This document shows, piece by piece, positions 26,549-34,615 of a DNA stretch of 64,000 nucleotides. The translations under genes were made by a program, and so were the position numbers. The notes below the pieces were generated by a model. That model was not told where the DNA came from. It made no database searches and saw only the letters and a program-made list of their open reading frames with translations. How positions within the stretch are numbered: the first letter of the stretch is position 1; the number at the start of each line of letters is the position of its first letter. The stretch comes from a bacterium (GTDB lineage: Bacteria > Zhuqueibacterota > Zhuqueibacteria > Residuimicrobiales > Residuimicrobiaceae), in contig JAKQNR010000025.1 of the NCBI GenBank assembly GCA_029565685.1, positions 1 to 64,000 on the forward strand. The letters are read 5' to 3'.

Positions 26549-26814
26549 GGCAAGGGATCCTTCAGAAGACCGGCGGTTCAAATATGATTTCATTATGTTA
26601 ATTATTGGAAAAATAAATAGCAAGAGAAAATATCAGCGCAGGCGGCGCCTTGCCTTCGCCAGGGCTGCTGCGCTGGAGACTCTGGATTGCGGGTGGTGGA
26701 GATCCAGGCGCCTGCAGGCAATGGCCCCAGCCGGGCACGCCTTTATCCGCCGGGAGGTGAACGGGCGATCTGTGCAGCCGGCTGAAAATTGCCTTTTCCT
26801 TTTTTTCAAATTTA
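26549..26814. other. Divergent intergenic region
   Basis: Gene-free stretch between the methyltransferase and the cyclic-nucleotide-binding protein genes. The part nearest 26600 is A+T-rich and probably carries the minus-strand promoter, but no box pair is convincing. The G+C-rich middle shows no gene. Confidence 0.4.
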
Positions 26815-26823
26815 TGCTATATT
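26815..26823 (+). promoter_or_regulatory. Extended -10 promoter candidate
   Basis: TGCTATATT is the same extended -10 as at the pst promoter, with no good -35. It lies about 100 nt before the ATG at 26925. Confidence 0.35.
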
Positions 26824-26924
26824 GCAGAGATCGGGCGTTGACGGATCCGCGCGTACAAGCAGCCGGGGCGCCTGGATTCGCTAATGTGCTTATAATCGCT
26901 CATATCTTTATGCGAGGATGGCTT

Positions 26925-27449
26925 ATGAAAGGTCTATTCGTCAGAAGAAAAGCGTCGGAAAAAACCGGGCTGAAAGAGTCCGACCTGTGCAAGGTGCTCA
27001 AGACCATGCCGATTTTTCAGGATTTGACTCGGCGCGAATTGGCCGCGGTGATCCGGATTTTGCACGAGCGGGAATATCAGCCGGATGAGATCATCTTTCG
27101 CGAGAACGAGCCGGGACTGGGCATGTACATCATCGAGTCGGGCCGGGTGGCCATCCTCTCCGAATCCGGCAAGCTGCAATTGACCGAACTGGGTGACGGT
27201 GTTTTTTTCGGCGAGGTCTCGCTGTTGGATGCGGCGCCGCGTTCCGCCACTGCGATGGCTAAAACTAAAAGCCGAATTTTTGGCCTGTTTCAGCCTGATC
27301 TCTACGGATTGATCGAGCGCAATCCCAGCCTGGGCATCAAGATCGTGTTGGGGCTCTCGCGGCTGGTGTGTGAGAGGCTGCGCCAGACCAATCAGCGCGC
27401 CTTTGCCTTTAACGAAGCGCTGCAGCAAATGCGCCATACGGAACCGTGA
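26925..27449 (+). CDS. Stand-alone cyclic nucleotide-binding domain protein
   Basis: 174 residues. The ATG at 26925 (GAGG 7 bases upstream) starts just before the domain. One cNMP-binding fold is visible: LKTMPIFQDLTRRELAAVI, a beta-roll (DEIIFRENEPGLGMYIIESG, given in part), and the phosphate-binding cassette FGEVSLLDAAPRSATAMA with the Glu and Arg that contact the nucleotide. There is no HTH, kinase or membrane segment after it, so it must act through a partner or be a sensor subunit. It lies 70 bp before the AI-2E permease gene on the same strand. Confidence 0.85.
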   Translation: MKGLFVRRKASEKTGLKESDLCKVLKTMPIFQDLTRRELAAVIRILHEREYQPDEIIFRENEPGLGMYIIESGRVAILSESGKLQLTELGDGVFFGEVSLLDAAPRSATAMAKTKSRIFGLFQPDLYGLIERNPSLGIKIVLGLSRLVCERLRQTNQRAFAFNEALQQMRHTEP

Positions 27450-27519
27450 GCGCGCAATCTCCGCTACCCAATCAGATCCTGTTGTCACGGCGGTTCACCC
27501 TTGATCGGAGGATAGGTAC

Positions 27520-28581
27520 ATGATTTCCCTGCGCGACCCGAGCGCCCGCAAGATGCTGTATCTCCTGCTGGCGTTGGTGTTGATCACACTGGTGCTGATG
27601 TTCAGCCATGTGGCCAAAATGGTGATCATCGCCATGCTGCTCGCATACATTCTCGATCCGTTGGTGGTGCGCATGGAGGCGCATGGCATCTCACGCGCCG
27701 CCGCTGCCGGGATCATTCTGGCTGTCATCACCGCCATCATGATCGCCGGTTTGTTCCTGACCGTGCCCCTTATCAAAGAACAGATGATGCAAATGAGCAG
27801 CGGCGAAAGTTCGGCCAAGACCGATGTCGCTTTGGCTCAGCTGCAGGAGGTGGTGCGCGCCAAACTGGGCTGGCTCGGCTACGGCGACATCGACCTGAAG
27901 GCCAAACTGCACGACTTCAAGGCCGCATCCAGCAAATACATCGTTGATTTCATCGTCAGCGATTTCGCCGGCCTGGTCATCACCCTGGTGACGATTCCCT
28001 TTCTGATGTTCTTTTTCATCAAAGATGCATTGACGTTCAAGAAACAGCTGATCCGCATCGTGCCCAACCGATTTTTCGAGTTCAGCTTGGATCTCATTCA
28101 CAAGATGGATCAACAGCTCGGCAATTATCTGCGCGGCCAGTTCATCGATGCGGTCACTATCGGCACGCTGGCGACCGTCGGGCTCGGCGCGCTCAGCGTG
28201 CCCTACTTTTTCATCATCGGGCCGCTTGCCGGATTGGCCAACCTCATCCCTTACGTCGGTCCGTTCGCCGGCGGTATTCCGGCCATGATCGCCGCTCTGA
28301 TGGAGCATGGAGATCTGTCGGCAGCCGGCAATGTGGCGCTGCTTTTTCTCGGCATCAAGCTGGTGGATGATTTTCTCGTTCAGCCCATGGCCATGTCCAG
28401 CAGCGTGCATCTTCATCCCGCGCTCATCATGGTCGCCTGCTTAGCGGCCGCCAATCTCTTCGGATTGATCGGTATGCTGCTGGCTGTGCCCATCACCGGC
28501 TTTATCAAAGTGGTGATCACCGAGAGCGCGCAGACGCTGAAACAATATCGCTTCAACCGGGACATCACCCTGAAGGCATGA
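27520..28581 (+). CDS. AI-2E family (PerM/TqsA-like) membrane permease
   Basis: 353 residues; GGAGGATAGGTAC precedes the ATG. Membrane segments run through LLLALVLITLVLMFS, VIIAMLLAYILDPLV, AGIILAVITAIMIAGLFLTV, and, after a soluble region of about 80 residues, LVITLVTIPFLMFFFIKD, the GxLATVGLGAL helix and the last pair, up to about eight in total. Family motifs include FLMFFFIKDALTFKK and GLANLIPYVGPFAGGIP. Members export small signals, sodium/proton-coupled substrates or are unassigned; the substrate here is unknown. A strong terminator overlaps the region just after its stop. Confidence 0.9.
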   Translation: MISLRDPSARKMLYLLLALVLITLVLMFSHVAKMVIIAMLLAYILDPLVVRMEAHGISRAAAAGIILAVITAIMIAGLFLTVPLIKEQMMQMSSGESSAKTDVALAQLQEVVRAKLGWLGYGDIDLKAKLHDFKAASSKYIVDFIVSDFAGLVITLVTIPFLMFFFIKDALTFKKQLIRIVPNRFFEFSLDLIHKMDQQLGNYLRGQFIDAVTIGTLATVGLGALSVPYFFIIGPLAGLANLIPYVGPFAGGIPAMIAALMEHGDLSAAGNVALLFLGIKLVDDFLVQPMAMSSSVHLHPALIMVACLAAANLFGLIGMLLAVPITGFIKVVITESAQTLKQYRFNRDITLKA

Positions 28582-28615
28582 AAAAGCCCGGCTGGTTCAA
28601 ACCGGCCGGGCTTTT
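28582..28615. terminator. Bidirectional Rho-independent terminator
   Basis: AAAAGCCCGGCTGGTT pairs with AACCGGCCGGGCTTTT across a 2-nt gap (one G-T wobble). The A run and T run make it work for both the AI-2E permease (plus) and the convergent beta-barrel gene (minus). It starts directly after the TGA at 28579-28581. Confidence 0.8.
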
Positions 28616-28637
28616 CGATAGGAACGCTGCTAAGAGA

Positions 28638-29120
28638 TCAGAACCAGACGCGAAAGCCGCCGCTGATCGGAATATAGAAACCGTTGGTTTTGATGGTGGG
28701 AATCATCGAAATGCCGAACGCCGGGACCACCTGGGCATACAGCTCGATCTTTTTATCGATGAACATATTGACGCCCAAGGGAACGCGGATGCCGTCGTGC
28801 AGTTCAAAATCGTCGCCGAAGAACATGCTCAGGAACAAGCCCACGCCGGCGAACCAGTTGATGGTGGATTTCCCCGAGTTGCCGATGGGCTTTTCAAAGA
28901 GCCAATAGTCTCCAGTCAGGCCAAAGCTTTTATCGTCATCAATATAATAACTGGCGGCGAAGACGATCGGCCGGTCGTCGAGCTTGAGATTGATCGCAAT
29001 GCCATTTGTGTAAATCTTGCCGGCGTTTCCGCTGTATTGAAGGCCGAGACCAACCGCAAAGCTGCTGGTTGAGCACACCAGCAGCAGTGCGACGATCAAC
29101 CACCTTGCTTTTTTATTCAT
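28638..29120 (-). CDS. Small outer-membrane beta-barrel protein
   Basis: 160 residues; GGAGTAGAAAG before the ATG. Signal peptide WLIVALLLVCSTSSFA. The mature chain alternates hydrophobic and polar residues in eight or so strands (GLQYSGNAGKIYTNGIAIN, IVFAASYYIDDD, INWFAGVGLFLSMFFG, IELYAQVVPAFGISM) and ends GFRVWF, with the C-terminal aromatic typical of BAM substrates. No specific family name is justified. Its promoter at 29353 leaves a leader of about 225 nt. Confidence 0.78.
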   Translation of the reverse strand: MNKKARWLIVALLLVCSTSSFAVGLGLQYSGNAGKIYTNGIAINLKLDDRPIVFAASYYIDDDKSFGLTGDYWLFEKPIGNSGKSTINWFAGVGLFLSMFFGDDFELHDGIRVPLGVNMFIDKKIELYAQVVPAFGISMIPTIKTNGFYIPISGGFRVWF

Positions 29121-29352
29121 CTTTCTACTCCTGTGCTAGATTGTTTTAGAACCCCACTCTGCTCTGCTTCCAGAGGATCAGGAGAAAGCGGTCGCGGGAG
29201 CTGAAGACTTGCGGTCCTGTGGATCCCTGGGGATGCGGCGCCCTGACGATCGGTCTGCCGTCTGCGTCAGAGCGCGATCACCGGTCTGTTGTGCGTAAAG
29301 ATGTGAATCCCTGCGCTTAACCTTGCGCGCTGCGGCTTTCCTATTTGAATAA

Positions 29353-29381
29353 AATATAGCGCTTTGTACCCTTGAAATCAA
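29353..29381 (-). promoter_or_regulatory. Sigma-70 type promoter for the small beta-barrel gene
   Basis: Minus strand TTGATT (29381-29376), 17 bp, TATATT (29358-29353). The predicted start is near 29346. The stretch between it and the ATG at 29120 holds no convincing gene. Confidence 0.5.
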
Positions 29382-29439
29382 GATTTATTTATCCAGCGGG
29401 CGTTCCGCGGGCAACGGCGGCGGGCTGATTCGTAAAAAA

Positions 29440-29453
29440 TGAGTCAGGACTCA
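29440..29453. promoter_or_regulatory. Palindrome upstream of the fhs promoter
   Basis: TGAGTC-AG-GACTCA, a perfect 6+6 inverted repeat ending 17 bp before the -35 box. This position suits an activator site. Confidence 0.4.
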
Positions 29454-29470
29454 GTGTGATCGCTTTCTCC

Positions 29471-29499
29471 TTGACATTGGCCGGCTGAATGGCTAATAT
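29471..29499 (+). promoter_or_regulatory. Promoter of the formate-THF ligase gene
   Basis: TTGACA (29471-29476), 17 bp, TAATAT (29494-29499): near consensus. The predicted start is near 29506, about 150 nt before the ATG at 29658. Confidence 0.6.
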
Positions 29500-29505
29500 T
29501 CTTCA

Positions 29506-29657
29506 AGGTGCAAATCGGCATTTACATAGCGCGGTCAGACGCCTGAATCGCAGTCGCGGCACCGCAGCCCTGTACGCCGAAGGATGATCATCGTTGCGAA
29601 TAGCCTGCCGGTTCAAGGACCGGCTTGCGCCGTTTGGAAATACTTGGGAGGAAAATC
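29506..29657 (+). promoter_or_regulatory. Long 5' leader of fhs, possible structured element
   Basis: About 150 nt without a gene. It contains G+C-rich complementary stretches and a clear hairpin GCCGGT-TCAAGG-ACCGGC at 29607-29624, followed by GGGAGG at the ribosome site. It does not match the cobalamin, THF or ZTP riboswitch consensus as far as I can recall them. Confidence 0.35.
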
Positions 29658-31331
29658 ATGCGTTTGAAATCCGACATTGAAATCGCCCAGTCGGCGGCCT
29701 TGAAGCCCATCGCAGAGATCGCCGCAGGGGTTGGGATCAATGAAACATATCTCGAGCAGTATGGCAAATACAAAGCCAAGATCGATTACCGTTTTCTGGA
29801 CGAGGCGGCTGGAAAAAACGGCAAACTCATTCTGGTGTCCGCCATGACGCCGACGCCGGCTGGCGAGGGCAAGACCACCATCACGGTGGGGCTGGCGGAC
29901 GGATTGCAACGGATCGGCAAAAAAGCCGTTGTCGCCCTGCGTGAGCCTTCTCTGGGGCCGGTATTCGGCATCAAGGGCGGCGCGGCCGGAGGCGGGTATG
30001 CCCAGGTGGTGCCCATGGAGGACATCAACCTTCATTTCACCGGCGATCTTCACGCTATTGCCGCTGCCAACAATCTGCTGGCAGCCATGGTGGACAATCA
30101 TATCTACCAGGGAAACGGATTGCGACTGGATACGAGGCGCATCACCTGGAAAAGATGTCTGGACATGAATGACCGGCAGCTGCGCTTCATGGTCAACGGA
30201 TTGGGCGGCCTGGTCAACGGCGTGCCCAGAGAGGACGGGTTTGACATAACCGCTGCTTCGGAGATTATGGCGGTGCTGTGTCTGGCTGCGGATGTGGTGG
30301 ATCTGAAAAAACGACTCGCCGATATCATTGTGGGATTTACTTTCGACGAAAAACCTGTCAGCGCAGGAGATCTGCACGCCCAGGGGGCGCTGGCCGCGTT
30401 GTTGAGAGACGCGCTCAAGCCGAACCTGGTGCAGACGTTGGAACATACGCCGGCGTTCGTGCATGGGGGCCCCTTTGGCAACATCGCCCACGGCTGCAAT
30501 TCGATCATGGCCACGCGGATGGCTTTGGCGCTGGGAGATTATGCGGTCACCGAAGCCGGGTTCGGTTCCGACCTGGGCGCGGAGAAATTTTTCAACATCA
30601 AGTGCCGCTGGGCGGGATTAACGCCCTCGGCGGTGGTGGTGGTCGCCACGGTGCGGGCGCTGAAACATCACGGCGGCGTGGGTAAAACCGAGTGGGAGAA
30701 AGAAAATCCCGCGGCCGTGGAAAAAGGCATGCCGAATTTGCTCCGTCATGTCGACAACCTCACCGGCGTGTTCGGTCTGCCATGCGTGGTGGCGGTCAAC
30801 CGGTTTCCCACTGACACAGACGCAGAGCTTGCGGTGGTCAGGGAACAATGCAGCCGGCAGGGTGTGGCGGCGGCAGCGGCAGAAGTGTGGGCCAAAGGGG
30901 GCGAGGGCGGCATGGCTCTCGCAGAAGAGGTCGTCCGTCTATGCGAAAAGCCGAACCAATTCAAATTGCTCTACGATCTCGACATGAGCATCGAGAAGAA
31001 AATCGAAACCATTGTGCAAAAAATCTATCACGGCAGCAAGGTGGAATTTACCGCCAATGCCAAAAAACAGGCCGCCCAGTTCGCCGCTTTGGGACTGGAC
31101 CGGCTGCCCATCTGCATGGCCAAGACCCAGTACAGCCTGTCGGACAATGCCGCGCTTTTGGGTGCGCCGGAGGGGTTCACCGTTACGGTGAGAAACCTCA
31201 AGATGTCCGCCGGCGCCGGATTTATCGTCGCCTTGACCGGCGACATCATGACTATGCCCGGTCTGCCTAAAGTGCCTTCTGCGGAAAAAATCGATGTGGA
31301 CGCGGCGGGCAAGATCAGCGGATTGTTCTGA
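29658..31331 (+). CDS. fhs: Formate-tetrahydrofolate ligase
   Basis: About 557 residues. The ATG at 29658 has GGGAGG 7 bases upstream. The chain has the ATP loop [20 protein letters not shown], then [52 protein letters not shown] and the closing [22 protein letters not shown]: all hallmarks of FTHFS over its full length. It makes 10-formyl-THF from formate, THF and ATP in the cytoplasm. With metF/metV/methyltransferase/corrinoid protein 3 kb away, it belongs to the same C1 metabolism; folD is not in the window. Confidence 0.96.
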   Translation: MRLKSDIEIAQSAALKPIAEIAAGVGINETYLEQYGKYKAKIDYRFLDEAAGKNGKLILVSAMTPTPAGEGKTTITVGLADGLQRIGKKAVVALREPSLGPVFGIKGGAAGGGYAQVVPMEDINLHFTGDLHAIAAANNLLAAMVDNHIYQGNGLRLDTRRITWKRCLDMNDRQLRFMVNGLGGLVNGVPREDGFDITAASEIMAVLCLAADVVDLKKRLADIIVGFTFDEKPVSAGDLHAQGALAALLRDALKPNLVQTLEHTPAFVHGGPFGNIAHGCNSIMATRMALALGDYAVTEAGFGSDLGAEKFFNIKCRWAGLTPSAVVVVATVRALKHHGGVGKTEWEKENPAAVEKGMPNLLRHVDNLTGVFGLPCVVAVNRFPTDTDAELAVVREQCSRQGVAAAAAEVWAKGGEGGMALAEEVVRLCEKPNQFKLLYDLDMSIEKKIETIVQKIYHGSKVEFTANAKKQAAQFAALGLDRLPICMAKTQYSLSDNAALLGAPEGFTVTVRNLKMSAGAGFIVALTGDIMTMPGLPKVPSAEKIDVDAAGKISGLF

Positions 31332-31418
31332 CAGCGTAACGCTAGGCCTTTGCCTTCAGCCTGTATCGTGGAATCCCGTGGCCGGCCTTCCGACCACAGG
31401 ATTGCAGACGTGCCCCCC

Positions 31419-32861
31419 TTATTTTTTCCAAAAATCCGGTATAAAGATAACGATCACGGTGTAGAGCTCGAGACGGCCGAGGAGCATGAGCAAGGACAGC
31501 AGCCATTTACCGATCACCGGGACTTGGGCGTAATTGTCCGCCGGCCCCACCATGCCCAGGCCTGGGCCGACGTTGCCCAGAGTGGCGGCGACGCTGGAAC
31601 AGGCGGAGATGCTATCAAGCCCAAGCAGCGCCATGCACACAGAGCCGGCGATAAAAATGAGGATATAGATGATGAAAAAGGCGAGGATATTGGTGACTAC
31701 GTCCGGCGGCACGACGCGTCCGCCCAGCCGCACCGGAATGAAAGCGTTGGGATGCAGCAGCTTTTTGACCTCTGTGACCCCGTGTTTGAGCACCAGCATA
31801 ATGCGGATGATCTTGATGGACCCGCCGGTGGAGCCGGCGCAGCCGCCGATGAACATCAGAAAGACCATGATGAGTTGTCCGGCCGGATTCCACAATTCGA
31901 AATCATCGGAGCCGAAACCGGTGGTGGTCATGATCGAGACCACCTGAAAGGCGGCGGAGCGCAGGCTGGCGCCGATGCCGGACGACCGGCTGAAAAATAC
32001 GATGAACGTGACCACCATAATGCAGACAAGGGTGAATATCAAGTAGAAACGGAACTCGCGATCCATGTGGTAGGCGTCCCGTTTGCCGCGAAGAAACCGG
32101 TAGTGCAGGCTGAAATTGGTGCCGGCAAGGAACATGAAAAGCATGATGACCAACTCGAGGTACAGGCTGTTATAGTGGGCGATGCTGGCGTTTTTGGTCG
32201 AGAAACCGCCGGTGGCCATAGTGCCAAAGGTGTGGCACAAAGCATCAAACAACGACATGCCGCCGAACATCAACAGAACCGTTTCCACGACAGAAAGGAG
32301 CAGATAGACGCCCCAGAGAATTTTGGCCGTTTCCGCTATACGCGGACTCAGCCGGTCCTTGGTGGGGCCCGGCACTTCCGCTTTATAGAGCTGCATGCCG
32401 CCGACGCCGAGCAACGGCAGGATGGCCAACGAGAGCACAACAATGCCCATGCCGCCGAGCCAATGGGTCATGCTGCGCCAGAAAAGCAGGCCATGGGGCA
32501 GGGCCTCAATATCGCGAAGGATGGTGGCGCCGGTGGTGCTGAATCCGGACATGGTTTCGAAAAACGCGTCGGTGTAGGAGGGGATCGCGCCGGACATGAC
32601 GAACGGCAGAGCGCCGAAAAACGCCAGGGCGGTCCAGCCGAATACGACGATGGCAAATCCTTCGCGGAGTTTCAGCTCAGACTGGTTGCGCGTGACCAGG
32701 GCCAGCAGACCGCCGGAAATCAAACAGATTACGGACGACAACAGGATCGCCCAGGCATCGCCATCGCCATAGTATAGAGAACAAAGGATGGGCAGGAGCA
32801 GAGAGAGTCCTTCGAAAACGATGAGAATGGCGATAATGTATAGTACGGCGCGTAGGTTCAT
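31419..32861 (-). CDS. trkH: Potassium uptake protein TrkH
   Basis: 480 residues with about ten membrane segments and four selectivity-filter loops: FETMSGFSTTGATIL, HTFGTMATGGFSTKN, MTTTGFGSDDFELWN and AATLGNVGPGLGMVGP. GGCAGSTGGSIKIIR is the typical TrkH/KtrB segment. It forms the potassium channel of the Trk system at the inner membrane. It begins 14 bp after trkA; the ATG has no strong ribosome site, as expected for coupling. Confidence 0.95.
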   Translation of the reverse strand: MNLRAVLYIIAILIVFEGLSLLLPILCSLYYGDGDAWAILLSSVICLISGGLLALVTRNQSELKLREGFAIVVFGWTALAFFGALPFVMSGAIPSYTDAFFETMSGFSTTGATILRDIEALPHGLLFWRSMTHWLGGMGIVVLSLAILPLLGVGGMQLYKAEVPGPTKDRLSPRIAETAKILWGVYLLLSVVETVLLMFGGMSLFDALCHTFGTMATGGFSTKNASIAHYNSLYLELVIMLFMFLAGTNFSLHYRFLRGKRDAYHMDREFRFYLIFTLVCIMVVTFIVFFSRSSGIGASLRSAAFQVVSIMTTTGFGSDDFELWNPAGQLIMVFLMFIGGCAGSTGGSIKIIRIMLVLKHGVTEVKKLLHPNAFIPVRLGGRVVPPDVVTNILAFFIIYILIFIAGSVCMALLGLDSISACSSVAATLGNVGPGLGMVGPADNYAQVPVIGKWLLSLLMLLGRLELYTVIVIFIPDFWKK

Positions 32862-32875
32862 GGGGCGGGCGGGTC

Positions 32876-34228
32876 CTATCGGTTGGCGAATATCTTTTCC
32901 ACGCGCGCTACGGACGGAGGCGTGGTGAAGACGATGATCGAATCGCCGGACTTGAGCTCGGTTTCACCGACCGGCACGATCACCTGGCCGTTGCGGTTGA
33001 CGACGCCGATCATGCCGTCGTGTTCAAGCTTGAGGGCTTTGATCTTGCGTCCGACTGCCCGGGAACGCTCGGTGATTTCGATCTGCAGCACTTCGGCTTC
33101 GATTCCGGGCAGGCTGGCCAAAGACGTGACGTTGCCGCGCCGGATATAACGCAGGATCGCGTTGGCGGTCAGAGTCTGCGTATCCACCGCTGCGTCCACG
33201 CCGATGGAAGGCATGATAGGAAGATAATCAGGTCGGTTGACCAGTGCCAGACAGCGGCGCACCCCCATGTGCTTGGCCATCAGACAGGAAAGAATGTTGG
33301 TCTCTTCGTCGCTGGTGACCGCAATGTAGCTGTCCATCTCCATGATGCCTTCCACCGCAAGCAGATCGAGATCCGTACCGTCGCCGACGATGATCATCGT
33401 GCGCTGCAGTTCTTCGGCAATGCGCTGGCTTTTTTCACGGTTGGATTCCACCAGTTTCACCTGGCAACCGTCCTCTTTCTCCAGCTCCGCCGCCACCATA
33501 CGGCCGACCCTGCCGCCGCCGAGGATCATCACCTTGGCGATTTTCTCCTCGCTCTTGCCCAGAATCTGCAGCAGACGCGGCACCAGATCGGTCTTGGTGA
33601 TGAAAAAAAGCTGATCGCCGCGCATAACGCGATCCTCGCCCCCGGGGATGATGGTCTTGTTGGCGCGAAAGATGGCCACGATGCGGAACAAGAGATCTGG
33701 ATTTTGTCGGTCGATCTCCAGCAGTGTTTTGTTGAGGATGGGGGAGGAGAGGTCGAGACGCACACCGATCAGCTGAACCTTGCCTTCTTCGAATTCGATC
33801 ACATCGGTGGCTGCGGCGCGTTTGGTGAGCCAGACCAGCTCGCGCGCGGTCTCGCGTTCCGGGTGAATGATGAAATCGATGCCCAGTTCTTCCTTGCCGA
33901 GCAGCGCTTGGTCGTGGCTGAATTCAGGATTGCGCAGCCGCGCGATCTTGATTTTCACTCCGGCCTTGGCCGCAGCCAGGCAGGCGAGAATGTTCACCTC
34001 ATCGTTGGGGCTTACCGCCACCAGCATGTCGCACTTTTTCAATCCAGCCTGCATGAGCTGCGCGGGCGATGCCCCATCTCCTTGTATGACCATGGCGTCC
34101 AGGCTGTCCATGGCCTTGCGACAGACGGCCGCATCTTTTTCTATCACCGTTACGTCGTGGTCTTCTGAACTGAGGTATTCACAGATATAGGCGCCCACCA
34201 GGCCGGCGCCTATGACAATGACTTTCAT
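32876..34228 (-). CDS. trkA: Trk system regulatory protein TrkA
   Basis: 450 residues with two tandem TrkA-N/TrkA-C units. The first Rossmann motif is VIVIGAGLVGAYICEYLSSE, the second VMILGGGRVGRMVAAELEKE. TrkA-C (RCK-C) domains are at about residues 135-215 (VQLIGVRLDLSSPIL) and 370-450 (LQIEITERSRAVGRKI). This is the full-length duplicated form that gates TrkH in response to NAD(H)/nucleotides. First gene of the trkA-trkH operon, with a promoter at 34321-34349. Confidence 0.95.
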   Translation of the reverse strand: MKVIVIGAGLVGAYICEYLSSEDHDVTVIEKDAAVCRKAMDSLDAMVIQGDGASPAQLMQAGLKKCDMLVAVSPNDEVNILACLAAAKAGVKIKIARLRNPEFSHDQALLGKEELGIDFIIHPERETARELVWLTKRAAATDVIEFEEGKVQLIGVRLDLSSPILNKTLLEIDRQNPDLLFRIVAIFRANKTIIPGGEDRVMRGDQLFFITKTDLVPRLLQILGKSEEKIAKVMILGGGRVGRMVAAELEKEDGCQVKLVESNREKSQRIAEELQRTMIIVGDGTDLDLLAVEGIMEMDSYIAVTSDEETNILSCLMAKHMGVRRCLALVNRPDYLPIMPSIGVDAAVDTQTLTANAILRYIRRGNVTSLASLPGIEAEVLQIEITERSRAVGRKIKALKLEHDGMIGVVNRNGQVIVPVGETELKSGDSIIVFTTPPSVARVEKIFANR

Positions 34229-34320
34229 GCTCTCTGATGTAGCTCCTTCATCTTTGGTCGCCCCCTTCGAGCCTGCCCTACTGCGCGTTATCGGAAAGCG
34301 AGCCGATCTTAATCCGTTAA

Positions 34321-34349
34321 AATTTAGGTTTTATTTGCTGAATTCGCAA
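34321..34349 (-). promoter_or_regulatory. Promoter of trkA-trkH
   Basis: Minus strand TTGCGA (34349-34344), 17 bp, TAAATT (34326-34321). The leader to the ATG at 34228 is about 85 nt. The rest of the 363-bp gap up to 34591 shows no gene. Confidence 0.45.
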
Positions 34350-34591
34350 GGGATTTTCATCCGCACCGCCTGGCGCCTCTCTTTTTTACACTCGGACGAT
34401 AGGTGAACGCGAGGACAGCGGCGCTTTTCCCCCCATACCGTCCTTTTGCCTCAGCCCAAATCATACTCCGTTGAGCGCCCGGTTCCCGGATCGCCGGACG
34501 CTGCATTACCGCTTGCTTTTCGTCTGTGCTTTGATTATTTTGATTTGAAAGGCAGGGGAAGACCTCTGTCATCCAGGTGTTTATTATTCCT

Positions 34592-34615
34592 GTGAAGATA
34601 TTCGTGAAGATATTC
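34592..34615 (+). repeat. Tandem 12-bp duplication at a gene start
   Basis: GTGAAGATATTC occurs twice in direct succession (34592-34603 and 34604-34615), duplicating a GTG start-codon candidate and encoding VKIFVKIF. Confidence 0.8.

Noticed and set aside
26559-26593. Earlier ATG for the corrinoid methyltransferase gene
   Set aside because: No ribosome site precedes it and the added residues are not part of the family.
29178-29381. 67-codon minus-strand frame upstream of the small beta-barrel gene
   Set aside because: It starts inside the predicted promoter, has arginine-rich random composition and no ribosome site.
29506-29657. Cobalamin, THF or ZTP riboswitch in the fhs leader
   Set aside because: Conserved blocks of these classes that I can recall (for example the GCCACTG and B12-box segments, or CCGCCTGGGC) are not present; kept only as an unassigned leader.
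31340-31410. Hairpin between the convergent fhs and trkH genes (GTGGCCGG-CCTT-CCGACCAC)
   Set aside because: It has a mismatch and no T run on either side, so I do not call it a terminator.
31350-32777. Long open frame antisense to trkH
   Set aside because: It is the complement of a clear TrkH gene; composition (His, Asp, Gly, Gln rich, low hydrophobicity) is that of an antisense shadow in G+C-rich DNA, and there is no ribosome site.
33020-34168. Long open frame antisense to trkA
   Set aside because: It mirrors a well-supported TrkA reading frame and encodes no recognisable domain.
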